A DNA stretch of 64,000 bases from NCBI RefSeq assembly GCF_900167365.1, contig NZ_FUXL01000007.1, positions 186,001 through 250,000 on the forward strand, written 5' to 3'. Both the position numbers and the translations under genes were made by a program. A model generated the notes under the pieces. It saw only the letters and a program-made list of their open reading frames with translations. It did not search any database and was not told the origin of the DNA. Positions 9,797 to 19,963 of this stretch are shown piece by piece. The stretch is from Consotaella salsifontis. Its GTDB lineage: Bacteria; Pseudomonadota; Alphaproteobacteria; Rhizobiales; Rhizobiaceae. Positions within the stretch are counted from its first letter, which is position 1; every line of letters begins with the position of its first letter.

Positions 9797-10019
9797 TTTC
9801 CCTTGGAATCATGGTCCGGCCGATGCTCATGGGCACCGAGCAACACTGACCGAGCGGCATGTGGATTGGCGGGACAGCTCCAGCTCCCCGCCTTCCTTTC
9901 AGCCGTACAAGCTGCCGAGCGAACCCGACCAGCCTCTGTTACAGGGCCGGAGCGCGCGGCACTGCCGCCGCGCCCCCCCTTCCTGATCCCGATCTACCGC
10001 GTTTCGTCAGCCCATCAGG

Positions 10020-10043
10020 TTCGAGAGGCCGGAGCCCCTCGAA
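10020..10043 (-). repeat. Hairpin directly after infB
   Basis: Arms 10020-10029 and 10034-10043 pair over 10 bp, with one wobble when read as minus-strand RNA, around a 4-base loop. It begins 10 bases after the infB stop and lacks a T-run, so it may be an mRNA end stabiliser or processing site rather than a terminator. The rest of the 256-base infB-rbfA spacer (9797-10052) shows nothing else. Confidence 0.5.
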
Positions 10044-10052
10044 ACTCACGCC

Positions 10053-13000
10053 CTAGAGCGTTCTGGCGATGTGCTCGACGCGGAAGCACTCGATGATGTC
10101 GCCGGCGCGGATGTCTTCGTAATTGGCGAAGGCCATGCCGCATTCCTGCCCCATCGGCACCTCGGACACCTCGTCCTTGAAGCGCTTCAGCGTCTTCAGC
10201 GTGCCCTCGTGGATCACCACGTGGTCGCGGATCAGGCGCACGCCCGCACCACGTTCCACCTTGCCATCCGTGACACGGCAACCCGCCACCTTGCCGATCT
10301 TGGTGATGTTGAACACCTCCAGGATCTCGGCATTGCCGAGGAAGGTCTCGCGCCGTTCCGGCGAGAGCAGGCCCGACATCGCCGCTTTCACGTCATCCAC
10401 GAGATTGTAGATGATGTTGTAGTAGCGGATCTCGATCCCTTCCTTCTCGGCCGCGTCGCGCGCTTGCTTGTTGGCGCGAACGTTGAAGCCGATGATCGCG
10501 GCGTTCGAGGCGGACGCCAGCGAGACGTCCGACTCGGTGATCGCGCCGGCACCGGAGTGCACCACGACCGCGCGCACTTCGTCGGTGCCGAGCTTGTCGA
10601 GGGCGCCCTGGATGGCTTCGACCGAACCCTGCACGTCGCCCTTGATGACCAACGGGAACTGCTTCAGTCCGGTGTCCTGAAGCTGGCTCATCATCTGCTC
10701 GAGCGAGCCGCGCTGGCCGGCGGACTTGGCCACCGCCTTCTCGCGCGCCAGGCGCTGGCGGTACTCGGAAATCTCGCGAGCCCGGCTTTCGTTCTCCACA
10801 ACCGCGATGCGATCGCCCGCCTGGGGCGTGCCCTGAAGGCCAAGGATCTCGACCGGCATGGACGGCCCGGCTTCCTTGAGCTGCTCACCGCGATCCGTGA
10901 CGAGAGCGCGCACGCGGCCCCATTCGTCGCCGGCCACCACGATATCGCCCTGCTTCAGCGTACCCGCCTGGATCAGGGCCGTCGCGACCGGACCACGACC
11001 GCGGTCGAGCTGCGCCTCGATGACGACACCTTCGGCGGTGCGCCCCGGATCGGCCTTCAGCTCGAGAACCTCGGCCTGGAGGAGCACCGTTTCCAGGAGC
11101 TTGTCGAGATTGATCTGCTTGAGCGCGGACACCTCGACGTCGAGCACATCGCCGCCCATCGACTCGACGAACACCTCGTGTTGGAGGAGCTCGGTGCGAA
11201 CGCGCTGGGGATTGGCGGACGGTTTGTCGATCTTGTTGATCGCCACGATGATCGGGACACCCGCCGCCTTGGCGTGGTTGATGGACTCGATCGTCTGCGG
11301 CATCACGCCGTCATCGGCCGCCACCACCAGAATGGCGATGTCGGTGGCCTGCGCACCACGGGCGCGCATTGCCGTGAAGGCAGCGTGGCCCGGCGTGTCG
11401 ATGAAGGTGATCTTCTGCCCGTTCTGCTCGACCTGATAGGCGCCGATGTGCTGGGTGATACCACCGGCCTCGCCAGACACCACGTTGGCGTGGCGGATGG
11501 CGTCCAGGAGCGAGGTCTTGCCGTGGTCGACGTGGCCCATGATGGTCACGACCGGCGGCCGCGGCTCCATCTTCTCCGGGTTGTCGGCAACGTTGAAGAT
11601 ACCCTCCTCGACGTCCGAAGCCGCGACACGCTTGACCGTGTGCCCGAATTCGGAGGCGATGAGCTCGGCGAGGTCCGCGTCGATGATGTCGCCCGGCTTC
11701 ATCATCTGTCCCTGCTGCATGAGGAACTTGATGACGTCCACCGAGCGCTCCGACATGCGGCTCGCCAGTTCTTGAATGCTGATGGTCTCTGGCAGAATCA
11801 CTTCGCGCGAAATCTTCTCTCTCGGCTGGCTTTGCTGCGAGCGCTTGAACTTTTCCTGGCGCCGACGGATCGACGAGAGTGAACGGCTGCGACCGCCCTC
11901 CTCCGAGGTCAGGGCCTTGTCGAGGGTCAGCTTGCCGCGACGGCGATCATCATCACCGGTTCGAGCGCGCACCGGCTTGGCCACTTCGGGCCTGGCCGGC
12001 GTACGGCGTGCGGAGCTGAGACCGCGCGAACGGCCGCCGGCTTCCTCCTCTTCGCCCTCGGCACCACGAGCGGGACGCGCCACAGGCGCCCGAACGGCGC
12101 GGGTCGCGCTGCGGCCACCCTCTTCTTCGGCGGCAGGCGCCGCGGGAGCACTTTGGCGACGTTGCGCCTCGTCCTCGGCGCGCTTACGGGCGGCAGCCTC
12201 GGCCTCAAGACGCGCGGTCTCCTCGGCCTGACGGCGTTCGCTCTCCTCGCGTTCCTTGATGCGGCGCTCTTCGTCAGCGATGCGGCGTGCCTCTTCCTCC
12301 TGGAAGATGCGGCGGTCCTCCGCCTCGCGCTGCTTGGCGATCTCGAGGGCGCGGCGACGAGCATCCATCTCGCGGGACGAAAGGTCAGACAGAACGGCGC
12401 CGCGCGGCTGGCGTCCGGACGGACCGGAGCCACCACGGCGGTCGTCTCGTCCAGGCCGTCCCTGCTGACCGGGACGGCCGCCGGAGGGCTGGCCATGCCG
12501 GTTGTCTCCCCGGCCCTGTCCGGACTGCCCTTGCGGGGCGCCACGGCCGGGCTGGTTCTGCGGCGCGCCGCGACGCTGCGTTCCGGAGCGGTCCTCTGGC
12601 GCGCGGGTCGGCGCGCCCGCCGGACGAGCCGGCTGCGGGCGATTTTCGCGAGACGAGGGCGCAGATGCGGAAGAAGACGCGGGAGCTGACGACACCGGTT
12701 CCGACCGAGGTGCGGCCTCGGCCTGCGGCGCGGGCTGCTCCACCTTCGCGGCAGGCGCTTCCGGCGCTGCGGGAGCAGCGGGCGCGAACTGCTTCGGCTC
12801 AGGAGCCGGCGCGGGTTCGGGCGCTACCTCGGCCGCGGGCGGAGGCGTCGGCGCGGCCGGCTTTTCAGCCACCGGAGCGGGCTGCTCGGCCACGGGTGCG
12901 GGTGCAGCCGGAGCCGGACGCGTCTCCGCGGTCGGGGCCAGCGGTGCAACGGGCGCGGGCGTCGGCGCAGCGGCTGCGGGCGGCTGAGCCTGAGGCGCGG

Positions 13001-13235
13001 CCGGTCGTGGCGCGGGTGCCGGCGTCGGCGCAGGGGCCGCAGGCTCCTTTGCCTTGACCTCCGGCTCCGGACGACTCACCCGGCGCTTCTTCGTCTCGAC
13101 GACGACATTTTTCGTGCGGCCGTGAGAGAAGTTCTGCCGCACGGTCGACTGTTCGACGCCGCCGCGCTTCAGTGTCAGGGTCTTCTTCGTGCTCACGCTC
13201 AGCGTCTTATCGTCGCCGGATTTCGTATCACTCAT
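10053..13235 (-). CDS. infB: Translation initiation factor IF-2
   Basis: The GTPase that brings initiator tRNA to the ribosome. The 1060-aa protein has a long Pro/Ala- and Arg/Glu-rich N-terminal half with an IF2_N-type segment (about 480-540). A GTPase domain follows with GHVDHGKTS (from about 565), DTPGHAAF and NKID, then domains II-IV ending in [12 protein letters not shown]. The chosen ATG at 13235 overlaps the upstream gene's stop by 3 bases (ATGA arrangement) and begins [14 protein letters not shown]; the frame extends 12 codons further without a better site. The low-complexity N-terminus explains its greater length than E. coli IF-2. Confidence 0.97.
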   Translation of the reverse strand: MSDTKSGDDKTLSVSTKKTLTLKRGGVEQSTVRQNFSHGRTKNVVVETKKRRVSRPEPEVKAKEPAAPAPTPAPAPRPAAPQAQPPAAAAPTPAPVAPLAPTAETRPAPAAPAPVAEQPAPVAEKPAAPTPPPAAEVAPEPAPAPEPKQFAPAAPAAPEAPAAKVEQPAPQAEAAPRSEPVSSAPASSSASAPSSRENRPQPARPAGAPTRAPEDRSGTQRRGAPQNQPGRGAPQGQSGQGRGDNRHGQPSGGRPGQQGRPGRDDRRGGSGPSGRQPRGAVLSDLSSREMDARRRALEIAKQREAEDRRIFQEEEARRIADEERRIKEREESERRQAEETARLEAEAAARKRAEDEAQRRQSAPAAPAAEEEGGRSATRAVRAPVARPARGAEGEEEEAGGRSRGLSSARRTPARPEVAKPVRARTGDDDRRRGKLTLDKALTSEEGGRSRSLSSIRRRQEKFKRSQQSQPREKISREVILPETISIQELASRMSERSVDVIKFLMQQGQMMKPGDIIDADLAELIASEFGHTVKRVAASDVEEGIFNVADNPEKMEPRPPVVTIMGHVDHGKTSLLDAIRHANVVSGEAGGITQHIGAYQVEQNGQKITFIDTPGHAAFTAMRARGAQATDIAILVVAADDGVMPQTIESINHAKAAGVPIIVAINKIDKPSANPQRVRTELLQHEVFVESMGGDVLDVEVSALKQINLDKLLETVLLQAEVLELKADPGRTAEGVVIEAQLDRGRGPVATALIQAGTLKQGDIVVAGDEWGRVRALVTDRGEQLKEAGPSMPVEILGLQGTPQAGDRIAVVENESRAREISEYRQRLAREKAVAKSAGQRGSLEQMMSQLQDTGLKQFPLVIKGDVQGSVEAIQGALDKLGTDEVRAVVVHSGAGAITESDVSLASASNAAIIGFNVRANKQARDAAEKEGIEIRYYNIIYNLVDDVKAAMSGLLSPERRETFLGNAEILEVFNITKIGKVAGCRVTDGKVERGAGVRLIRDHVVIHEGTLKTLKRFKDEVSEVPMGQECGMAFANYEDIRAGDIIECFRVEHIARTL

Positions 13236-13933
13236 TCCGCTTCCGCTTCCTGTGCAGGAGGCACCCCACACCCACCAGACTCGTCGCGAGGGCCTTCGCC
13301 CCGATAGCTCGACAGCGCCTTCAGCCGCTTGACGAGCGCATTGCCCGCATCGCCGGTCAGGACCGCTGCATGTATCACATTAATACCGCCCAAGGCCAAA
13401 CCCATTTCCTCGCTCGACAGAACTTGGAAAGCGGGAATTTCCCCGAAGGTTAAAGACGCGGCACGTCGCGCCGCATCCATCTTGCGAATTCCATCCGAGG
13501 CGCCGTCATTGGCGTGGAGAAGGCCGATGGCCCGCCCCGATCGCACGGCCGCCTCGACCTTGGCCGCGCCGGTCAACAGTTGCCGCGCCTTGCGCGCCAG
13601 ACCGAGCGAGCCGAGGACGCTGCTCTTCAACAGCATATCCACCTCATCGCCCAGTGTCTCGCTGGCGCGCGCCTCGGCGTGGAGGGCGCGAGAGAACAGA
13701 CGGCGCTTCACCGCCTGATCCACTGCCTCGCGCCGCGCCTCGACATGAGCCCCGCGCCCCGGCAAGCGCCGCTTCAGATCCGCGACCACGGAGCCGTCCG
13801 GCGCGAGCACAAAGCGAATGAGCGCTTCGGCGGGATGGCGTTCCCGCGAAACGATGCACATGCGCTCGTTCAAGCCCTCGGCTCCTTCGTGATCCAACGC
13901 CGTGTCTTCTCCTTTTCGCCGGCTTGGCCTCAA
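13232..13933 (-). CDS. ylxR: YlxR-type RNA-binding domain fused to L7Ae-like domain
   Basis: A 233-aa product between nusA and infB. Residues about 23-100 match the DUF448/YlxR family ([18 protein letters not shown]), and the C-terminal half (about 105-205, [21 protein letters not shown]) resembles the L7Ae/L30e RNA-binding fold. In Gram-positives YlxR and an L7Ae-like protein are separate neighbours in the same operon; here they are joined, as in many alphaproteobacteria. No ATG is available: the frame can begin at a TTG (13933) overlapping the nusA stop, or at a second TTG 12 codons later. It probably binds structured RNA; YlxR (RnpM) has been linked to RNase P. Confidence 0.88.
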   Translation of the reverse strand: MRPSRRKGEDTALDHEGAEGLNERMCIVSRERHPAEALIRFVLAPDGSVVADLKRRLPGRGAHVEARREAVDQAVKRRLFSRALHAEARASETLGDEVDMLLKSSVLGSLGLARKARQLLTGAAKVEAAVRSGRAIGLLHANDGASDGIRKMDAARRAASLTFGEIPAFQVLSSEEMGLALGGINVIHAAVLTGDAGNALVKRLKALSSYRGEGPRDESGGCGVPPAQEAEAE

Positions 13934-15549
13934 ACGGCCGCGGCGTCTTCCATTTCGGCCTCATCCTCGCCCTCGGCATCTGCCTCGGTGGGATGAAGGT
14001 CTTCTTCCGTGATCCAGCCCGCCTTCAGGCGCGCCTGGAGAACCATGGCCTCTGCCTCCGCGCGGCTGAGCTCGAAGGCCGAGAGCGCGCCGGTGTAGCG
14101 CTTGACTTCACCGTCCTTGCGCTCGGTCCAGCCGACGAGGTCGTCGACGGCGCAGCCGGCGAAATCCTCGAGCGACTTGATATCGTCCTCGCCGAGAGCC
14201 ACCAGCATGGCAGTGGTCAGGCCGTCGATCTCCTTCAGATCGTCCGAGACGCCGAGCGCCTTGCGCTTGTCGTCCTGCTCCGCCTCGATGCGATCGAGAT
14301 AGGCCTTGGCGCGGCTCTGAATCTCCTCGCCCATCTCCTCGTCGAAGCCCTCGATGGAGGCAACCTCGTCGGCATCGACAAAGGCCACTTCCTCGACGGT
14401 GGAGAAGCCTTCGGAGGCGAGCACCTGACCGACCATCTCGTCGACGTTGAGCGCGTCCATGAAAAGGGCCGAGCGCTCGACGAATTCCTTGTGCCGGCGC
14501 TCCGACTCTTCCTGCTCGGTGAGGATGTCGATGTCCCAGCCGGTGAGCTGCGAGGCGAGACGCACGTTCTGTCCGCGCCGACCGATGGCTAGAGACAATT
14601 GGTCATCGGGAACGACAACTTCAATGCGTTCCGCATCCTCGTCGAGCACAACCTTCGACACTTCCGCCGGCTGGAGCGCGTTGACCAGGAAGGAGGCAGC
14701 GTCCGGCGACCAGGGAATGATGTCGATCTTCTCGCCCTGGAGCTCGCCTACCACGGCCTGAACGCGGCTGCCGCGCATGCCGACGCAGGCGCCGACCGGA
14801 TCGACCGACGAATCGCGCGAGACGACGGCGATCTTGGCGCGGGAGCCGGGATCACGCGCGACCGACTTGATCTCGATGATGCCGTCGTAGATCTCCGGCA
14901 CTTCCATGGTGAAGAGCTTCGCCATGAACTGCGGATGGGTGCGCGACAGGAAAATCTGTGGGCCGCGCTGCTCGCGCCGCACGTCATAGACATAGGCGCG
15001 CACGCGGTCGCCGTAGCGGAACAGCTCGCGCGGGATCTGCTCGTCGCGGCGGATGATACCCTCGCCACGGCCAAGATCGACGATGACGTTGCCGTATTCG
15101 ACTCGTTTCACCGTGCCGTTGACGATCTCGCCGACGCGATCCTTGAATTCATCGTACTGACGGTCGCGCTCCGCCTCGCGCACCTTCTGCACGATCACCT
15201 GCTTGGCTGACTGAGCGGCAATCCGCCCGAAATCCATCGGCGGCAGCTGGTCGGCGATGAAGTCGCCGAGCTGCGCGTCGGGGTTCTTGTCGCGCGCCAG
15301 CTCGAGATAGATCTGCGTCGACGGGTTATCGACGTCTTCCACCACCTCGAGGAGACGCTGAAGCTTGATCTCGCCGGTTCTGGAATTGATGTCGACACGG
15401 ATATTGGTCTCCTGGCCGTAGCGCGAGCGCGCCGCCTTCTGGATCGCGTCGGCCATGGCGGCCACGACGATCTCGCGGTCGATAGATTTTTCACGCGCGA
15501 CGGCGTCCGCGATCTGCAGAAGCTCGAGCCGGTTCGCACTCACTGCCAT
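13930..15549 (-). CDS. nusA: Transcription termination/antitermination factor NusA
   Basis: It binds RNA polymerase and nascent RNA and modulates pausing, termination and antitermination. The 539-aa protein has the N-terminal polymerase-binding domain, an S1 domain (about 135-200), two KH domains (about 230-350, with [12 protein letters not shown] and [12 protein letters not shown]) and C-terminal acidic repeats with helix-hairpin-helix elements. The ATG at 15549 has a GAGGAG site 8 bases upstream. The stop overlaps the TTG start of the ylxR gene. Confidence 0.97.
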   Translation of the reverse strand: MAVSANRLELLQIADAVAREKSIDREIVVAAMADAIQKAARSRYGQETNIRVDINSRTGEIKLQRLLEVVEDVDNPSTQIYLELARDKNPDAQLGDFIADQLPPMDFGRIAAQSAKQVIVQKVREAERDRQYDEFKDRVGEIVNGTVKRVEYGNVIVDLGRGEGIIRRDEQIPRELFRYGDRVRAYVYDVRREQRGPQIFLSRTHPQFMAKLFTMEVPEIYDGIIEIKSVARDPGSRAKIAVVSRDSSVDPVGACVGMRGSRVQAVVGELQGEKIDIIPWSPDAASFLVNALQPAEVSKVVLDEDAERIEVVVPDDQLSLAIGRRGQNVRLASQLTGWDIDILTEQEESERRHKEFVERSALFMDALNVDEMVGQVLASEGFSTVEEVAFVDADEVASIEGFDEEMGEEIQSRAKAYLDRIEAEQDDKRKALGVSDDLKEIDGLTTAMLVALGEDDIKSLEDFAGCAVDDLVGWTERKDGEVKRYTGALSAFELSRAEAEAMVLQARLKAGWITEEDLHPTEADAEGEDEAEMEDAAAV

Positions 15550-15712
15550 CGTTTCATTCTCCTCAAGGATCGACGATCTCACTCGCCGCCCGTTTTCCCG
15601 GCGCCAATCGAGGCGCCTTGCTGTCGCGGGGCACGGCGCGATGTCCGCCGCCCTCCCCGTCATTGTCGCATCCACACGCCGAAGCCGCCGGGGACGCCAA
15701 GCTCTTGGCGCC

Positions 15713-16324
15713 TCAGTTCAGCGGCTCGGCCTCACCCGAATCAGTATCGCGCCCCTTGCGAGCCGCCTTTTCCGCCTTCAGCGAAGCCTCGATGAGGTCG
15801 TCCGTCAGAACGAGGCGCGCGTCACCGATGGCGTCGAAAGGAATGTCCACCACAGGCTCTTCACCATAGGCGGGCTGATCACGCTCCAGCCGCAGGCTCG
15901 CGTCACCGACACTCAGCACCCGACCACGAAACCGCTTACGCCCGGACAGGAGACGATTTGTCTCAAGCTTAATCAGATGACCGGCCCAAAGCTCGAAATC
16001 GGACCGCCGAACCAATGGCCGGTCAATGCCAGGCGAGGAAACTTCGAGATGGTAGGCGCTGGAGATCGGATCCGCCACATCAAGCACGGGAGAAATCCCG
16101 CGACTCACGGCCTCGCAATCCTCGATAGTCATCGTTCCGTCAGGGCGTTCAGCCATGATCTGAAGCGTCATGCCGTTCATCTGCGACGTCCGGACCCGCA
16201 CGAGGCGATAGCCCAGCTGCTCCAGCGCCGGCGAAACGATGTCGGCAATGCGGCCCGCGAGGCCCTCTTCCACGATGATGCGTCGATCGTCGCTCGTCAC
16301 GTTGCCCAACGTCTCCCCGTTCAA
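15713..16324 (-). CDS. rimP: Ribosome maturation factor RimP
   Basis: A 30S assembly factor acting with S12 and S5. The 203-aa product has the typical two domains: an alpha/beta N-terminal domain ([39 protein letters not shown]) and an SH3-like C-terminal domain. The start appears to be TTG at 16324, with AAGGAAG 8 bases upstream; a GTG eight codons in is the alternative. It is the first gene of the operon that runs to pnp and is preceded by a terminator-like structure. Confidence 0.94.
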   Translation of the reverse strand: MNGETLGNVTSDDRRIIVEEGLAGRIADIVSPALEQLGYRLVRVRTSQMNGMTLQIMAERPDGTMTIEDCEAVSRGISPVLDVADPISSAYHLEVSSPGIDRPLVRRSDFELWAGHLIKLETNRLLSGRKRFRGRVLSVGDASLRLERDQPAYGEEPVVDIPFDAIGDARLVLTDDLIEASLKAEKAARKGRDTDSGEAEPLN

Positions 16325-16755
16325 AAAGCGCTCTTCCTTCTATCCGCCGATGCGTTCATCGCCCTCGGCATCCAAGTCGGTCTCGTCCCACAAGCCGGTG
16401 GAAAAGCCCGTGACGCGGATACGGCAAACCCAAGTAACAAAAAAGAGCGGGACCGGAAGGACCCACTCTCTCGATCGCATCGCAGAGAACTTGTTCTCCA
16501 TATACGCTGATGATGCGCCGTCTTCAACCCATCTGCTCACCTTATCCTTCGCCGAGCGGTGGAGAAGGGCATCGAATAACCGAGAGAAAGCCCTTGCCGT
16601 GGCTGCTCGGCAAGCTCCGCTGAATTTCGACCCAATCGGCCGATATCGAGCTATATCGTAAACAGTTTGCCGAACGTCACGGTTCGAATTCACTGCCCGA
16701 TCAACTTGGCCCGCTGGCGATCCAATTCGCTATCCCACTGCTTTCGAAGGCCCGC
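16325..16755 (-). promoter_or_regulatory. Leader and promoter region of the rimP operon
   Basis: 431 bases between the divergent rimP and DUF3108 genes. Besides the terminator at 16439-16468 it contains a near-perfect dyad GAGAAC-TT-GTTCTC (16485-16498) and an AT-rich patch rich in CGATAT words at about 16640-16665, where a minus-strand promoter could lie. An open frame on the minus strand (16340-16693) runs through the terminator and shows no family resemblance, so it is not called. Confidence 0.5.
16439..16468 (-). terminator. Strong intrinsic terminator upstream of rimP (candidate attenuator)
   Basis: On the minus strand a GC-rich stem (outer GAG/CTC, inner TGGGTCC/GGTCCCG with a central mismatch, loop TTCC) is followed by six T (16444-16439). 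It lies about 115 bases before the rimP start on the same strand, with no recognisable gene upstream that it could terminate, which suggests premature termination in the leader of the rimP-nusA-infB operon. Confidence 0.7.
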
Positions 16756-17574
16756 ATGGTTCGCACAACCACCCTTTCCATTCTTCTCGCCGCCGCCATC
16801 CTCCAGGCACCCGCCGCGCGGGCGGAGAGTACCGTCTATTCGACCCGATACAGCTTCTCGCTGATCGGCTTTCGCGTCGGCGAGGCAAAATTCGAGACGA
16901 CGGCAGGCGGCGAGACTTTTGATGTAAAGGGGACGCTCTCCTCGGCCGGGCTCGCCGATCTTTTCGCCCCGACTGAGGGAACGGCGACCTCGGCGGGCAG
17001 TGCCGCGGCCAGCGGCGAGCTGTTTCCGACCAGCTTCACCGTCGCCTACAAGAGTGGCAAGAAATCCTGGTCCAGCAAAGTGAAGCTCGATCATGGCCGG
17101 GCCGTTTCCGTCGAGGCGACGCCCAATCCCAGCCGGGGCAAGAAGAAATTCGTGCCGGTGGCGCCCGAGGATCTCAAGATCGTCGCCGATCCCTTGAGCG
17201 GCCTGATGATCCCCGCCGCCAGCGACCCCGACGCGATCTGCCGGCGCACCATTCCCTATTTCGACGGCTGGCAACGATTCGATCTGGAACTCTCGCCCAG
17301 CGGACGCCACGACTTCAAGACCGACGGTTTTTCCGGCGAGGCGATCGGCTGCACGGTGCGCCTGAAGGCGGTATCGGGCATCAATCGCGCATCCAAGCAG
17401 CTGAAATTCCTTGAAAAATCCGCCATCGACATCTGGTTTGCGCCGATCGGCACGACGGGCCTTTACGCGCCTGTCTACCTCAAGGCGCCGACCGAGATTG
17501 GACCTCTCACCATGAAGGCGGCGACCTTCGCCAAGCCGATCGGCCCCCAGGACAGCGCCAAGGCCGGCCATTGA
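16756..17574 (+). CDS. Exported DUF3108 protein
   Basis: A 272-aa protein with a clear Sec signal peptide (MVRTTTLSILLAAAILQAPAARA, cleavage after residue 23). The mature part is a beta-rich DUF3108 domain, a periplasmic family of unknown function (segments YSFSLIGFRVGEAKFET and YFDGWQRFDLELS). It stands divergently from rimP and 51 bases ahead of the EamA exporter gene. No catalytic motif is apparent. Some relatives are proposed to be outer-membrane or cell-envelope proteins, which is only inference here. Confidence 0.85.
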   Translation: MVRTTTLSILLAAAILQAPAARAESTVYSTRYSFSLIGFRVGEAKFETTAGGETFDVKGTLSSAGLADLFAPTEGTATSAGSAAASGELFPTSFTVAYKSGKKSWSSKVKLDHGRAVSVEATPNPSRGKKKFVPVAPEDLKIVADPLSGLMIPAASDPDAICRRTIPYFDGWQRFDLELSPSGRHDFKTDGFSGEAIGCTVRLKAVSGINRASKQLKFLEKSAIDIWFAPIGTTGLYAPVYLKAPTEIGPLTMKAATFAKPIGPQDSAKAGH

Positions 17575-17625
17575 CCTTTTCCCGGCTGCTGCCCCATAGC
17601 TTGCGGTGGAACGGCGGGGGCGGGT

Positions 17626-18510
17626 GTGGCGACACTTCTGGGATTTTCGGCGGTGCTGATGTGGTCGCTGCTGGCGCTTCTCACCGCGCGCAGCGGCACA
17701 GTGCCGCCGCTTCAAATGAACGCGATGACATTTGCCGTCGGCACGGCCGTCGGGCTCGTCGCCCTCGCCTGGCGGCGTGTGCCCCTCACCATCTTCCGGC
17801 AGAAACCTTCCGTGTGGCTTCTCGGCGTCGGCGGGCTTTTCGGCTATCATGCCCTCTACTTCGCCGCCCTTCGGGCCGCACCGGCCGTCGAGGCGAGCCT
17901 GATCAACTATCTGTGGCCGCTTCTCATCGTCCTGGGTTCTGCGGCCCTGCCCGGTGAAAAGCTGCGCTGGTATCACGGCCTTGGCGCGCTGTTGGGCCTT
18001 GCAGGCGCCATCCTCGTCATCGCCGGACGGGGCACGATCGACTTCTCGCCGGAGCACGCGCTTGGTTACGCCTTCGCGCTCGGGGCGGCTCTCTTCTGGT
18101 CGTCCTATTCGCTCCTGTCACGACGCTTCGGCCATGTGCCGAGCGAGGTCGTGGCGGGTTTCTGCCTTGCCACCTCCATTCTTTCCCTGTTCGCCCACTG
18201 GACGTTCGAGGAGACGGTTTGGCCGGCGACGAGCGGTGAATGGCTCGCCATCCTGGGGCTGGGACTGATGCCGGTGGGCGGCGCCTTCTACGTCTGGGAT
18301 TACGCCGTCAAGCACGGCGATATTCAGCTCGTCGGCGCCATGGCCTACGGCGCGCCGCTGCTCTCGACGCTTCTGCTTATCGCGGCGGGCGAATCGGCGA
18401 TGACCTCGGCCATCGTCATCGCCGCCCTTCTCGTGACGGCGGGCGCATGCCTTGCCGCCCTGCCCGTCTTCCGCCGGGTTCTGCGCCGCGCAAAACCCGC
18501 CGCCGAATAA
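17626..18510 (+). CDS. EamA/DMT-family transporter
   Basis: A 294-aa inner-membrane protein with ten predicted hydrophobic helices in two EamA repeats (about 1-130 and 145-285). The helix-4 segment APAVEASLINYLWPLLIV is typical of the YddG-like branch, known as exporters of aromatic amino acids in enterobacteria, so amino-acid or metabolite efflux is the most likely role. The start is a GTG at 17626 preceded by a G-rich stretch; no better ATG exists before the first helix. It may share a transcript with the DUF3108 gene. Confidence 0.85.
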   Translation: MATLLGFSAVLMWSLLALLTARSGTVPPLQMNAMTFAVGTAVGLVALAWRRVPLTIFRQKPSVWLLGVGGLFGYHALYFAALRAAPAVEASLINYLWPLLIVLGSAALPGEKLRWYHGLGALLGLAGAILVIAGRGTIDFSPEHALGYAFALGAALFWSSYSLLSRRFGHVPSEVVAGFCLATSILSLFAHWTFEETVWPATSGEWLAILGLGLMPVGGAFYVWDYAVKHGDIQLVGAMAYGAPLLSTLLLIAAGESAMTSAIVIAALLVTAGACLAALPVFRRVLRRAKPAAE

Positions 18511-18516
18511 AGCAGG

Positions 18517-18966
18517 TCAGTTCGCCGACGGCCGTGGCGTCGGCCGCCAGTCCTTCGGCGCCATCTCGAAACTCTCAAAGACGAAGCCGGGCGACACGGT
18601 GCAACCGACCAGCGTGAACGCTCCAAGGCTCGTTGCCGTCTGCCACCAGCCCGCCGGCACCGTGTATTGCGGCGCCTCGTTCAGGGCGAAGTTGATGCCA
18701 AGGCGCTGCGCCGTGGCATCATGGCCATTGGGCGAGACGGTCAGAACGAGCGGCGCTCCCGCGTAGAAATGCCACGTCTCCGAAGCGTCCCGGACGCGGT
18801 GCCACGCGGAGAGATCGCCGGCTTCCAGCAGATAGTAGATGGCCGTGGAAAGAGCACGCCCATCGGCATCCACCGCCGGATCGCGAAACATCTCGCGATA
18901 CCACCCGCCCTCGGGATGCCGCTCCAGCTTCAGCCGGTCGATCAGCTCACGCGCGGCAGAGCCCAT
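18517..18966 (-). CDS. Cupin protein of the DUF985 family
   Basis: A 149-aa single-domain cupin. It opens with ELIDRLKLERHPEGGWYRE, the DUF985 signature, followed by TAIYYLLEAGDLSAWHRV and SETWHFYAGAPL, where the His residues could hold a metal. Its ATG overlaps the gloB stop by one base, so the two are translationally coupled. Family members are annotated only as cupins or sugar-epimerase-like proteins and the substrate is unknown. The longer open frame upstream lies inside gloB and is not real. Confidence 0.88.
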   Translation of the reverse strand: MGSAARELIDRLKLERHPEGGWYREMFRDPAVDADGRALSTAIYYLLEAGDLSAWHRVRDASETWHFYAGAPLVLTVSPNGHDATAQRLGINFALNEAPQYTVPAGWWQTATSLGAFTLVGCTVSPGFVFESFEMAPKDWRPTPRPSAN

Positions 18967-19736
18967 CAGTACTGATCCCGGCGGCGGCGCATCACGGCAA
19001 AAACCTCCGCCGGGTCCGCGTTCAGCATCTCGAGCTCGCCCTTGAGGATCGGATCGTCCGCCCTGAGGAATGGGTTCGTCAGCTTTTCCGTGCCGAGGGC
19101 GACGGGAAGCGTCGGCTTGCCCTCTTCGCGAAGTCGCTCGACTTCCGCCACGCGGTTGCGAAGGGCAGTGTTGCCGGGATCGATCGCCACGGCACACTTG
19201 GCGTTGGTTGCGGTGTATTCGTGCCCGCAATAGAGCATCGTCTCGTCAGGCAGGGCGCGCAGACGCTTCAGAGACTCCCACAGCATCGCCGCGTCGCCCT
19301 CGAAGAGCCGGCCGCAACCGAGCGAGAACAAGGCGTCGGCGGCGAAAAGCGCCGGCGCGCCCGGCAGATAGTAGGAGATTTCGCCCGCCGTGTGGCCCGG
19401 CGTGTCGATGACCTCGACACGAATGGCCCCAACTTCAAAGGCGTCTCCGCCTTTCACCGGCTTGTCGATACCGGCGATCTTGTCGACCTCCTTGGCCGGC
19501 CCGTAGACGGTGGCGCCAAACGCGGCTTTCAATGGCTCGACGGCCTCCGTATGATCGCCGTGATGATGCGTCACCAGGATGTGCGTCAGCGACCATCCGG
19601 CCGCATCGAGTTCCCGCCGAATCGCCTTTTCCTCGGGCGCGTCGATGGCGATCGTCACCCCGCTTTCGCCGTGATGGACGAGGACGCCGAAATTGTCGCT
19701 TCGGCACATGAACTGGCGAATCTCGATGTCGCTCAT
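18966..19736 (-). CDS. gloB: Hydroxyacylglutathione hydrolase (glyoxalase II)
   Basis: It hydrolyses S-lactoylglutathione to lactate and glutathione, the second step of methylglyoxal detoxification. The 256-aa product has the metallo-beta-lactamase metal motif VTHHHGDHTEAV (about residue 55), a second His in DTPGHTAGEIS, an Asp in FAADALFS and the C-terminal HEYT segment. The ATG at 19736 starts MSDIEIRQF, the family norm; the upstream extension is discarded. It is divergent from the methyltransferase at 19964, an arrangement conserved in rhizobia. Confidence 0.95.
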   Translation of the reverse strand: MSDIEIRQFMCRSDNFGVLVHHGESGVTIAIDAPEEKAIRRELDAAGWSLTHILVTHHHGDHTEAVEPLKAAFGATVYGPAKEVDKIAGIDKPVKGGDAFEVGAIRVEVIDTPGHTAGEISYYLPGAPALFAADALFSLGCGRLFEGDAAMLWESLKRLRALPDETMLYCGHEYTATNAKCAVAIDPGNTALRNRVAEVERLREEGKPTLPVALGTEKLTNPFLRADDPILKGELEMLNADPAEVFAVMRRRRDQY

Positions 19737-19887
19737 CGTTCGCTTTCTCCTGATGGATGTTTTCCTTGAGAGGCAATCTAGGGCTTCGTGCTCAAGGGCA
19801 ACAAGGGAAGGACGGGCGGAAAGCGCCCTGAAATCCATCGGTCATGGATCGCGCGATCGCTAAGCCTGCCCGATCGCCGCCCCCGAC

Positions 19888-19916
19888 TTAAGATTCTCGC
19901 ACCAGCGCGCTATAGA
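19888..19916 (+). promoter_or_regulatory. Sigma70-like promoter for the methyltransferase gene
   Basis: TTAAGA at 19888-19893 and TATAGA at 19911-19916 are separated by 17 bases, placing a start site near 19923 and a 5' leader of about 40 bases. Confidence 0.5.
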
Positions 19917-19963
19917 GATGAACCTTACGGAAGGAACGGGAGCAGACGATCCGTACCGAGACC

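Noticed and set aside
10071-11882. A 603-codon open frame antisense to infB
   Set aside because: Opposite strand encodes the IF-2 GTPase and C-terminal domains; the antisense protein has no motif.
16676-16695. A TTCGAAT word resembling a tRNA T-loop
   Set aside because: The flanking bases do not form a T-stem, and no acceptor or anticodon arm can be drawn around it.
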